A stretch of DNA of 64,000 nt, taken from NCBI GenBank assembly GCA_001661515.1, contig LUVW01000007.1, positions 826,256 through 890,255 of the forward strand. Direction: 5' to 3'. Position 1 is the stretch's first letter, and each line of letters opens with the position of its first letter. Shown one piece after another: positions 34,164 through 45,500 of this stretch. The stretch is from Capniomyces stellatus (lineage: Eukaryota; Kickxellomycota; Harpellomycetes; Harpellales; Legeriomycetaceae). The notes under the pieces are model-generated. The model saw nothing but the letters and a program-made list of their open reading frames with translations. It was not told the DNA's origin and searched no databases. The position numbers and the translations under genes were made by a program.

Positions 34164-36774
34164 TTATTGGTGTTTATGAAGGAAGTACGAAAAGAAAGAT
34201 GAAATTACAAATACAATTACAAAAGCTAAAACAGCAAGCATAACAACAAAGATAAAGCGGTGCCAAACAGAAATTACCGAGCTTGAGGCACGACCTGTAA
34301 ACTTGGATTTGTTTTAATACCAAATTCGTTTGCAAAAATATTTTTTCACTTGGAGGCGCAGTTATATAGTAAACAGTCGTCTTGGGGTTGCCGCTATTAG
34401 TATGACATCAATATTAGAATTAGAATTAGAATTGGTATTGGTATTGGTATTGGTATTGGTATTGGTATTGGTATTGGTATTGGTATTGGTATTGGTATTG
34501 GTATTGGTATTAGCTTACCTGTCATCTTTTTATCTCTCCCTACAGATTTTGCTACCGGTATATCTATGGGCTGCACTTGTTTGTACCCACAACCCAAGCT
34601 TTTATTCTGTTGATCGTTGTTGTCCCGGCTGACCTCAATGCTCTGCAAAGTGCTTTGGCGATCCAGAGTCAGAATATCACTACTATCCCTTTCACTATAG
34701 CCGTCCTCAAAGAAATAGCTGTCATTTTGTGACAATCCCAGAAAATTATTTTGAAACAGCACCTCATTTCTTTTTGACAGTCTCATTGTGCCTCCATTGG
34801 GCATCAAATCAACCAACCCAGACAATCCGCAGTACACACTGTCAACTTTTTTAATCCCCAATTTCAGCGATCCATTCAAATAATCCTTCATTACGGAGAT
34901 GGGCGTTTCTGGTGCGTAATTGTCGTACCCGTGGCTTATCTTTTTGATGTTCTCTTTATTATCACTTTCTTGGTCGCTAACTAACTCAAACACTTTTTTT
35001 ACTTTTCCGTCTAGTTTGTTGTAGCTATAGACTCTGTTCGAGTTTGACCTCAACCCATAGTACTCTATATTTTCTCCATAGAGCCTGTTGTTCTTCTTAA
35101 TCACCATATGTAGCTTTTCGTTCAATCCCATTTCTTTGGTATCGATGTATTTACAGACTTTGCAGTTGTAATACCCGCATTGCTTTACACAACAATCATC
35201 GTCATCCATTTCAAGTGGTTTCAGAGTGTCCTTGTAGAGAATTGACACCTTTTTCAAAAGACTTTTCCTTGTTATAAACCGATGCTTTATTTCAATTGGC
35301 TCTGTGTTTGACTGACCATATGGATTAATGGACAGGCTTTTTTTAAACAAGCTGTCATCGTGCACTCTTGGCTTGGGATACTCTATTTTTTTAGTTGTAA
35401 GTAAATCTGTTCAGAACCAAGTGGAACTATGGTATGTTTGGTGTTAATAAGTCAAGCACAATTTACTGTCTTTTGAACACTTACCATGGTTTAAAAGCAG
35501 CAGCTCTCTCTCCTTTCTAGACCTAATTGCAAGCTTATTAACAAAGCTAACATCCCCGTTTCCCTCCTTAGAATCCACGCTGTTATTGTTATTCCCATGG
35601 TCTCCATCTTTTATAAATAGTAAAATGTAGACATCAGAGTCTTAATATGCTGTATTTCTGCATATTTTAATGAATACAAAAAGGCTGATATCCTACCTGA
35701 AACTACCAGACCTGCTCTCAAATCTTGGACCTCAGCTACACCGGATGTTTTAAAGCTTGTGTTTACCTGCACATTTTCGCCTACCAACGATCTGCATTCA
35801 GTGGGTACAGCGCCCTCTTTGTACTCGGAACCAACAAACACTTTCTTTTTTCTTCTTTTTATTTTCTTGTTCTGTGCAGCCTTTTTCTTGTCGGCTGCAT
35901 CCCCTCCTGATCGAACCATTTCCATCTCTTTATACCGCCTTAGTTTTCTAATATACATTTTATTATCCGATACATCCCCAAACAGTGAACGGATTTGGCC
36001 ACTCTTACCATCAAAAGCATCAACCCTCTCTTCAACTAACACACTGTCTGTGTTTACTATTCCACTTAGTTTTATTCCCGAGTCAACTTGTTCAGCCTTT
36101 TTGCCGTTTTGTTCAGGCTCGCAATCTCCAATATGTAAAATGCTTAATTGTTTCACAGCATCGTTGGCTTCTTGTTTTTCCTTGTTTGCTTTGCACCTTT
36201 TTTCACGATTTTTTCTTCGCCTCACCTTAATCAATGACTTTGAAAAATACCTTTCTGTTTCTGACTCGCTCATTTCGAATTGAAGCCCTTTAATGCTCTT
36301 GGCGAGGTTGGTACTTTTTGTTGGAATTTCGATACCAATGCTGCCATTATTCTCACATGCATCACCCACTTTTTCTGCTTCCAGGCGTATCTCTGAGCAT
36401 ACCCTGCTCAAACTTATACCCTCTACTTTGCCGCCATTACCGCCAACATCATCCATAACATCCAAACATAATCCCTTACTATACCCTGTATCAGAACCAG
36501 CTATGTCACAGCTGCCCTTTTCTGGTTTTTTCTTTGATTTAGAAATATTCATGTTATCTATCAATGTGTTTTCGTTCTGCACAAGAGCCTTATCGTTTGT
36601 CAACTCTATAAGCTTTGAAATATCTATATTGCTGATATCCTCTATTAAATCCAAAAACACATCACCTAGTTCGCGCTCAGCATCAGTATCATTATCAGAA
36701 CAATACTCTAATCCGCTACCATCAATTTCATGGTACTCGCTTGTACTTTGCTCACCCTCTACCACTTCTGTCAT
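34164..36774 (-). CDS. Hypothetical protein with Cys cluster and C-terminal membrane anchor
   Basis: Four exons, 35697-36774, 35485-35607, 34519-35382 and 34164-34294, all joined in phase 1, giving 731 aa. Exon 1 encodes an acidic, probably disordered region with two strongly basic patches (KVRRRKNREKRCK and KKIKRRKKKVF) that could be nuclear signals. Exon 3 has a compact Cys group (CCVKQCGYYNCKVC) after four Asp, which might bind metal. Exon 4 ends in WHRF followed by about 22 hydrophobic residues (FVVMLAVLAFVIVFVISSFF) and a short polar tail, as in tail-anchored or single-pass type II-like proteins. I do not recognise the family. The exon chain is consistent, but exon 4 rests only on splice phase and on the fact that it ends in a sensible anchor. 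Confidence 0.65.
34425..34512. repeat. Hexanucleotide microsatellite (TATTGG)n
   Basis: Around 14-15 nearly perfect TATTGG units on the plus strand, preceded by degenerate AGAATT units. It lies in intron 3 of the membrane-anchor gene, starting a few bases after the donor. Confidence 0.95.
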
Positions 36775-39700
36775 ATTTTTGCTCTGAGTGGGGGGGGGGT
36801 TAAAAAAATAGTATTATATTAGTTGTCTTGTTGGCTATTGATGTCTCAATATACATTTATGCTCAAGCATAGATTATGTACGACTTCTGTGCTATCCAGG
36901 TTTAACTTGGGCTTCACAAATCGGATTGATATATATGCCATCCGTTTGGTATTTACAAAGTTGCCTCTACTATCTCTTTTTGACCAAGTACTATTCTATT
37001 TTAAAATACAAACCAAATCGCAGACAATGATGAGCCTGTTAGTAACACTGATTACCTTTTTGCACAGCTGCACGTTTGTAATATTAGTTTTTTGTATTGT
37101 TTTTCTTGTGTTTTTTTGATATTCTTTAATTAAAAGGCAGCGTTATTGGTTTCAGTAGTAAGAATAAAAGATAAAGTTATGGTGAGCCAAAAACGAGGGA
37201 TTTTCGATCCGTTTTATAAAATTAAACCCCCATTTGGTACCAATGATTTGATTGCAAAGTGTCAATCAGTGCAATACCTTGAATCAAATAGAGCTTAGTT
37301 TTTTTTTTAAAAAAAAAGTATCAGTGTAGTTGTATATTTAATAATAGACCTTACCTTTAACAGAGGGCGTCAATTTTGTGCAAATAGTGGTTTTGGAAAT
37401 TGACGTTGTCAGGCGAAGATCGCGAATAGAGCAATAATTACAGAACCGGAGCAAAGACGTTATTGCCAACAGCTGGGTATATATATAGTATGGCAAAGGT
37501 GCGATAAATAAATGTGAATTGGTACAAAAAGATAATAATTATACCAATTTGGCTCAAAAAAGTGTCAACCGAGCTTTCTTTATTGCCGAGACTAATGATG
37601 TATAGGAAAATGTGCTTGTAAAAGTATCGATTTCTAAACAATACACAGACATAAACACATAAACAGGCGCGGAAGCAGATACAAATACAAGGTCGGATTT
37701 ACAAATACAAACAAGGATACAAACACAAATGCTGCTGCTATTGCAATCTACTCAATAGTCGAAATGAATATATAGAATGCTACTATTTTACTAAAGCATT
37801 AACAGAATAAAATAAAAATATTAGGCTGAATCCGACTTTATTGAAATATTTACACATAAAAAAATGGCTATTCAATGCTTATATAGTTCTGCCCAAAAAC
37901 AAATCAAAAACAAAAGCACTCTCACATTGTTTAACCTTGGTATTTGGTACGAATTTAAGCTTTCTTTGTCACGCACTTTCTAAATGCTGACATTTAATAA
38001 CACCAAAAGGGGAGAGATCAAGCAAAAAATGTCCAAGAAATCACTATTTTTGTCTAGTATTGTATTTTTTAATATCAATGACATGGTCTGTTGATGTTTG
38101 AGTAGTTCTATTATGGCTAACTTTCAAAGTAATATAGCAAGATTCAATTATATCAATGCTATTATAAAAAAAATTCAAAATCTCTCACCCCCCACTCCTC
38201 TCCCTCTCATTATCCTCTCGCTTCCCCCTCCTTTTTATTGTCTTTATTTTTACACAAAGTCATATAATTACTCACTCTTCACTGTTTAATAAGGTTGGCG
38301 TTCTATTATTCTCTCTAATCTCTATTTTAATATCTGTACTTATCTATATGTTCAAAGTAACGGTATTAATCAAATGACCACAAACACTTGGCAATTAATA
38401 GTAGCAGATAAACAATGTGCTTTATGGCCACACTTTATATATATATATCACTTGCAAATTTTTCAAATAGAGATTGGTTTTGTTGCATTCACCTTTGTTA
38501 TCAAGTTTTTTTTTCTCGGTTTCTTTCTTTTAAACCAATCGGTAGAAACTTGTTAATACAGAACTTTATTTCAAGGCATCACTCTTCTCCAGAAAATTGG
38601 GTGCACTAGCATATTGCTATATACGTTTCCTTTAACATACAAACTTTTATATCAATTTTCTCACTGTATTAGTTAAACGACACCCAGTATGGCCAAACTA
38701 AAGACACAACTGAACTTGGTCCAACTAAAAGTAAAGTGTTCAAAGTATCGGGGGGGGGGGGGGGGNNNNNNNNNNNNNNGGGGGGGGGGGGGGGGGGGGT
38801 ATGAATGTATAAGCAATCAGAACTATATGTGGGATGGTCAAGGATGTGTATTTACTAGTACAATCAATACAAATAGAATGGTTATATATCAGTGGAAATG
38901 CACTCTGGGTGTAGACACAAGTAAGTTGGGTATCATTAGCTTAAAGAGCGCCCGCATCTGATTTAAGTTAATGGCATATTTTTTTTTGATTACTAATTCG
39001 TTTGGTGTACACGGGTACAGATGTGTTGTAACGGTTTTCACGAGAAAGTGAAAACGTAGATTTATTAAATTTGTTAATATACACAATGGCTGTTTTAGTT
39101 GTAGTATGGAAAAGAGATGGCTGCGTGTTGACATTTCTAAAAGTAGGCAATTACACCAATTCCAGAATACAATGCACTCGTATAAAAGTACAACCTTTCG
39201 CTTACAATAAAAAAAACACTAAAGTTCTATTTTTTTTATTGCTGGAATACAGTTGATTTTAAAGCACCAAACTGAGCGGTAGGATTTAAAGTTTGCAATC
39301 TATTCAATCAGCCATTTTGTACATTGCTTTTAACTTTCTTTGACACCGATATTTGTTTTTTTTGGGCTTGAATCGAATCTCGAACCAACGTAATATTAGT
39401 GATACTAGAAACGAAATTGCAGCCAAATACTTGTTCTTTATTTTTATTTTCGGAAAGGGGGTCGTTTTATACCCGTAAAAATCTAAAGTTGGCTTGTTTA
39501 TCTCTTTATATCCATGTATTTACCACAAACACAAGACATATGAATGGATTGTTTTTCGTTTTTGTTTTTTTTGGAATCAAGTGTTGAGTTGCGATTCAGA
39601 GATACGTTAAGTAGTGTCAGCTGCCTTTGTTTTCTGTTTTCTGTTTTCTGTTTTATCCTAAAAAACCTGATGCTGAGTTTTAAATTCAAAGCGTTTATCA

Positions 39701-40878
39701 ATTCTCCAAAATTCAGCCTTTTTTTTCCACAGCTTTTTTTTGGGCCAATCCGAGATGCTAAACCCGACAAGGGTTGGGTCTGGTGTCTTTATTATCGAGT
39801 CTGTAAAGGGTTCATACAACCCAGTACTTGAAGTAAAGAAATTATAGCCATTTCTCCTTGATTAGTTTGTTTTGTACAATATAATGTTCAGTGAATATGT
39901 GATCCAAATTAAGCTAAATAATATCAATGTATATAAAGAAATATGGAAAGCACTAGTAGCTGGGATTATTTACTTTGTTGATTAGTCTTTGTTGGCGTCT
40001 ATCTAGCCAACTATTTTTTTTTGTTGATGAAACAAGGGATGTCAGGCTGAGGCTTTCCAGAAATTTGCAAACAAATTAGAGAAAAGAAAAACACGAATCG
40101 TTTGACTCATTCGGTGTTAGATGTTGATGAGTGTTGATTTTATGTTTGATGTATGCATGGTCGTGACCAAATATAAATCCACAGATGTAGTTTATCGATA
40201 TTTTATCATGTGTTTCCAACTAGCTGGCGTCATATCGCTTTTTCAAATGCCATTTATTCATTCGCTTGTTTGTTGGTCTGTTTAATGATAGCAAAAATAT
40301 TGTGGGAAAAGTTGAGTTCAAGTTGTGCAAACTCGCACTCAAACACACAGCACATAATACTTGCGAGAAGAGTTTTTTTTTTTGGGGAGTGGGTGGTGTT
40401 GGTTTGTAATAGAACATACACATACGTAGAAAATAGCATTAAAGTGGTATTTCAATGATGAGTAATTAACAAGTGTAGCAGGAGAGAGGACTATAGACTC
40501 GGCTCGTATAATAATTGCTAAACTTGGGTTCATCACTTTTTTTTTTACTCGATGCACGTGATTATTCGTTATATGTAACGCAAATATCAGACATGGTCCA
40601 TATTTAAGAAGAGGGGGGAAATGGCAATATATGTGGTATATGATGGGCAAATCTAGATATGTGATGCGTTAAATTGGTGGAGTAAACGGTATTAGCGAGA
40701 AAAAGAGTAAACGTCGATTAGTTCGAAAAAAGAAAGAAAAAAAAAAAGAAAGAGAGAAGAGATGGAGTTGTTGATGCTAAAAATGAGAAGAATACCAATA
40801 AGAAAAACAATGAATAAAAATATGATGAAATCGATTGAAATCTACAGTAATGCAAATAAATGGATGTACAAAGATGTA
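36775..40878. other. Gene-poor spacer with a poly-G assembly gap
   Basis: About 4.1 kb without a supported gene. Includes a 9-G run near 36789-36797 and the poly-G/N gap at 38750-38799. Short frames here have no domain or splice support. Confidence 0.55.
38750..38799. other. Poly-G run with 14-N gap
   Basis: Sixteen Gs, then Ns at 38766-38779, then about twenty Gs. The true length of the G homopolymer is unknown, and the scaffold join itself is uncertain. Confidence 0.9.
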
Positions 40879-41889
40879 TTATATTGGGCAGACGGGGGCA
40901 ATGTTGTGGGTCCAGTTAATGGCGCGCAAAAGACCGGTGTAATGTGTGGTTGCAGCAATAACGACAAAGATGTGGAAAATGGTGTGGGAGTGGAACCAAA
41001 TATCAAACTTCCCAGGAGCCCAGCGTTCGGGGATGCGGGCGGCGTAGATAAAAGCACCAGCAATGTAGAGTGTGGCCATTTGGGAGAGGTGGGGGAGTTG
41101 GATTGCGCTGTGGGCGTGGGAGTAGCCAAACTTATAGAGGGCGTGGATGATGGGGATGACGGTAGAGACACCCATAAGGACAAAAGTGAATGCACGGGTG
41201 GTGCGGTATTCATTTGAAGCAAAGGCGCTGCTTGTGGAGAAGAAAATGACAATTGAGCCAAACACAAACATCATTGAGATGTAGATGTTTTTAAGAATTG
41301 AGTGGCAGTAGAAGGCGTAGTAAAATGCGGGGATGCAGGAACCAACAATCAGAACCACAATTCCAACATAATCACACTTGTTTAGGATTCCGCTGACTTT
41401 TTCAGAATGGCAGCTGAAGAGATGGTAGGTGGTGGACATGGAGAGACAGAGTATTGCACCGGTAAGGAAAGTGTATGTGACGATTATATCAGAGCTTGAA
41501 ACAGAAGGAATTTCGCTGAGCAAGTGGGACGAGGTTATGTACATTAGGTATAGGAAGCCAAGCGCGCCAATCAAATGTGTCCAAATGTTGCAGAATTCGT
41601 TGTGTAGGTAGGATAAAGAGTGTATGCATTTGCGGTACGAGCCATGAGATGGTCGATAGCCTGTTTTTATGTAGGCATTTGCCTTCATCCATTTGGGAAT
41701 TTGGAGATGGGTGATTGTTAGTGGTGAAGGGTTAGTTAGAAGATTAAACAGGGAGTTTGTGCTGGAACGGGATGGTTTTGTGTTGGTTGCAGTTGGTTGC
41801 AGGGATGTTTTTGGTATTGATGTGGGATTTCCACTGCTTTTGCTTTTGCTTTTGCTTTTTGAAGATTTGTTGGCTGAACGTATATTCAT
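40879..41889 (-). CDS. PAQR-family (adiponectin receptor / hemolysin III-like) seven-helix membrane protein
   Basis: A 336-aa single exon. The first ~90 residues are polar and disordered (Ser/Lys/Thr-rich). The membrane core then carries every PAQR signature: YLHNEFCNIWTHLIGA, STTYHLFSCHSE, the DYVGI aspartate, and PERWAPGKFDIWFHSHTIFH. The three zinc-binding histidines of the AdipoR structures correspond to the His in TTYH and the two in SHTIFH, and all are present. Fungal members (yeast Izh proteins) act in sterol, lipid and zinc homeostasis, and AdipoR-type PAQRs have ceramidase activity. Either role is possible here. The ATG at the far 5' end is the only good start upstream of the core. 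A plus-strand frame over the same DNA is a shadow. Confidence 0.95.
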   Translation of the reverse strand: MNIRSANKSSKSKSKSKSSGNPTSIPKTSLQPTATNTKPSRSSTNSLFNLLTNPSPLTITHLQIPKWMKANAYIKTGYRPSHGSYRKCIHSLSYLHNEFCNIWTHLIGALGFLYLMYITSSHLLSEIPSVSSSDIIVTYTFLTGAILCLSMSTTYHLFSCHSEKVSGILNKCDYVGIVVLIVGSCIPAFYYAFYCHSILKNIYISMMFVFGSIVIFFSTSSAFASNEYRTTRAFTFVLMGVSTVIPIIHALYKFGYSHAHSAIQLPHLSQMATLYIAGAFIYAARIPERWAPGKFDIWFHSHTIFHIFVVIAATTHYTGLLRAINWTHNIAPVCPI

Positions 41890-42534
41890 TTTGTTCTTGT
41901 GTAGAGTACCTTTGTAAGGGCAAGTGTGCGCTAGAAGGGATGTTTGTTTTGTTTTTGTTTTGAGGACAATGAGGTGTGTGCTTGTCGGTGTTTTCGATTG
42001 TTCGGTTAGTTGATTTGGATTATTTAAAAAGTAAAAGTGTTTGAGTTTGGATTGAGGCTAGGTTATACAAAAAAAAAAAAAAAAAAAATTTTTTTTAAAT
42101 TTTATTNGTTATACAAAAAAAAAAAAAAAAAAAAGTTTAATTAAAGTTTAATTGTTTATATCCTTTAATTTATTTAATTTTTAATGCAATGGTAAAACAA
42201 CTAGATATATAAGGTAATTAGTTAAATATCGCCAAATAATTCCCAAGTTGATGAAAATATTTTCTTGGAAAATAAAGAGAAAAGTAAAATAGAAAAAGTC
42301 GTATTTTTATTAAAAATAAAGAAAAACAGGTATAAAGAAATGAAAGAAATAAAGAAAAGCAAAGTCTATTAATAACGATTTTTACCAGAATAAAGATAAA
42401 AATAAGTGGTAAAAGTAAGAGTTGGTGGATTAATAATGAAAATTTAACAGATTAATGTTGTAACAGATGAATTATGTGACAGGTTAATGATGTATCAGAG
42501 TATAAAAAAGAAAAATAAAACAAAAACACTGTTC
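41890..42534. other. Spacer with duplicated poly-A block and single N
   Basis: AT-rich intergenic DNA between two minus-strand genes. The block GTTATAC followed by a long A run occurs twice, on either side of the N at 42107. No gene. Confidence 0.65.
42107..42107. other. Single-N assembly join
   Basis: The N separates two copies of GTTATAC plus ~20 A, a pattern similar to the join inside the protease gene. Confidence 0.7.
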
Positions 42535-45500
42535 CTAGTACAAGTTCAAGTGGGAACTGGGTTCAGACGACGTTCTAATCACAGGGTTCGTTATTGCGGG
42601 TGCAGGTAACGATGGCATATTGACGATATAGTCATGCAAATTGACCGGTTCAACGTCGTTTTTCGGGGGAACTTTTGGCGGTTTATCTGGATTTGGTTCA
42701 TCAGTATTGCCATATCCGCGGGACTTGGCATGGATGTTTCCCATTTCCATATTTACATCAAATATACCGTAGTGGTCGTTGTCAACTGTAGTTGGACTGT
42801 TTGTATATACATAAGGGCTGCTTTGGCCACCGCCACGGCTGCCATTACTGTGGCTGTAGGACCTTGTTGTCGTAGGGTTGAGTTTGTTTATTATTGGAGA
42901 AAACAATTCGTTGGAACTTCCGTTGGAACTCCCATTGATGCTATTACTATGAGCACCACCGCCATCAGCTCTTTTGTTGTTGATGTTCTTGATGCTCTTG
43001 ATGCTCTTGATGTTCTTGATGTTGTTGATCTTGTTGATGTTGTTTTGGATACTAATACTCAGCGACTTGGATATGTCAATTGGCAGTTCTTCAAGCGATA
43101 AATGACCTGACGAAGACCGGCGATGCGAAAACTTTGGCGGCGGTGTTGGCGGTAAATTCAAAGACTTGCTCATATTATGCCTGACTTGGCTTTTGGACGC
43201 AACACCCATTCCAATATCACACTCGCCATCAAATACATGTGCACTTGAATCTGTTTCTGAAACCAACACTGAATTACTAGACCCTTTTTCTGAATCAAGC
43301 GAGTAGGTTGCGGAAAACGGCACTGGGAATGGAGAGTACCCACCGAGCCCCCGAGGATCGCCCAAATCAAGTGGAACATCCAATTCCAGCCCTAGCTTTG
43401 ACCCCAAACCATTGTCATCGCAGCCATTATAAGAATTGATATTTTCACTTAAATACTGGTGCTGATCCTGAGTTTGGTCATAGATTTGATCACTGTTCTG
43501 ATGTTGGTTTTGGTTTTGGTTTTGACTAATTTTTTCCAACTTTCCAAACACATTTACATTTCGACCAGGCACTCTGTCACTTTGGTTGTTGTTGTTGTTG
43601 TTGTTGTTTTTCACAAACGCGGTGTTTTCCGGCAAACTGGTATATGCAGCAAGGTCATTGGCAAAGTTTTGAGGCAGTGGCAGCTTCAAGGTATTTCCAT
43701 AGTAGAGAGTTGAAAGTTCGTCAGGTGCAGAGTCAAGTTTTGGAAACTCGACAACTTGACGCGGAGGATCGCCTAGACAAATCTTGTCACTTCTAGGACT
43801 TCTAGGACTTCTAGGACTTCTAGGACTTCTAGTTGCGGGATAAGAGCCAGAGTTTTCAGAAAACGAAACGCGGTAAACACCAGGTTCAAAGCCGTGATTA
43901 AACTTTTCCAAGTTGGAGTCGGGAACAGAAACGCCTGGAATGTCGCCAAGCTGTTCCAACACGTCATGGTCGGTGTCAGAAGCGAGAGTATGCAACATTG
44001 AAACCAACAGCTGTGCTCTCATAGGCGTTGTGTGGCGCCAGGAACTGGTGGTTTTGATTGAGCCGGTATCTCTTCTGATTGAGCAAAAGTCCTCGCTGTT
44101 TTCATAGTGGCCATTCAGATTTTTTGGAGAGAAGTTTAGTGCGGGGTCAAACTGATGCTTTCTCTCTATTTGTCCACTGAACCGACTATTGGAACTGGCA
44201 CTTGTTTCTGCGGCAGTGTCTATGTCTATATCGTCGCTGATGTTGGGAAACTGTACCGTGTTTTTCTTTATCGACAAACTAAAGTCTTTGGTTTGTTCAA
44301 CTAGAGTTGGAATATTGCTCAGCCTAGTATTCGCCAAAAACATGGCAAACGAATTGTCGATTTCAGTAGCACCAACATTCGAATACGATTTTCTTCTTAC
44401 TAAACACCTAAATGCGGTCACCAACCCACTGTCAACGTCGAAAATGTTGCTGGTGTCGGCGATATTGAGCATGCTTGATGAGCGACCAAGTGGGCTTTTG
44501 TGTGAATCAATGGTTGTTCTATTGCTGAGTAAAGCATACTTTTTAAATACCGAAAGTTCAGTGGCATTCTTTCCAGCATACAAGACATAGTCCAGGACGA
44601 CACCCTGGTCATTTTGAAAAGCATCACAATCATCATCATTTCTAGAGGGCAAGAATTTTAGTCTAGCAACGGGGTCAAGACCAACAGTATTAGGAGATGT
44701 GTTGGAGTTGGAGTTGGAGTTGGAGTTGGGATTGAGGTTGGAGTTGGGATTGAGGTTGGAAAAGGGTTTAGAAAAAGATGATTGTTTGCTTCTTCCTGAA
44801 ATAGACCAAGTATCAGCAAGCACAGATGAAATGCTCATTCTTCTGACCCGGTTCTCCAACATCCGGCGAACCAGCCTTGCCAACGCTATCCTGACATTGA
44901 CAACCTTGTCGTCAGCCAAAGACGCCAAGGAGGGCAAAAAGAACTGGTCAAAGTCAACCGCATCAGCCGAAGGATTGTCACCATCACGCGCCAACAACGC
45001 CGAGCAGATCTGGATAAAAAACACGCGGCCCCGGAACGTTGGTGAGTGGGAAAACTCAATCACGGTTTGGAAAAACACTACTTGAAGTTCAGGGTCATCT
45101 TTTGTTTGCGCAAACAGAATCGAAAACGCTGGTGCGACACTTGCTCTCACACCTGCCACCGGATCGTTTGCCCACTCAACAGCTATTGGAAGAAGCTGTG
45201 ACACAACAACAGACGGCGAAAACAGATTACATAGCTCAACCAGCTGCGCCGCCATGATCTCGCGCGTTCTCCACAGCTTGCTGTCGTGTCTAAACACCTG
45301 CAGAATCATTGGCAAACACCGCAGCCGTGACTTTTCTGCAAAACATCCCATAGTCACCCCCAACGTCTTTAGCGCACAGATCTTAACCTCTTCAGCCTCC
45401 AGCAAAAACAAACACAGAACCTGTTCCAGGCAGTACGTGTAGTTTGGCCCAACCCCTATCTGGGTCAAACTCGACTCGCCCACCGCCTGGCTTACTTTAC

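Noticed and set aside
34397..34518. Ile-Pro repeat as part of the mature 34164-36774 protein
   Set aside because: A GTAAGC donor lies immediately before the repeat. Splicing there leads to an exon ending in a sensible membrane anchor, so I treat the repeat as intronic.
39360..39395. TTCGAGATTCGA-like minus-strand motif, possible tRNA T arm
   Set aside because: No cloverleaf could be built around it.
40762..41217. 151-aa plus-strand frame
   Set aside because: Antisense shadow of the PAQR gene, with no domain of its own.
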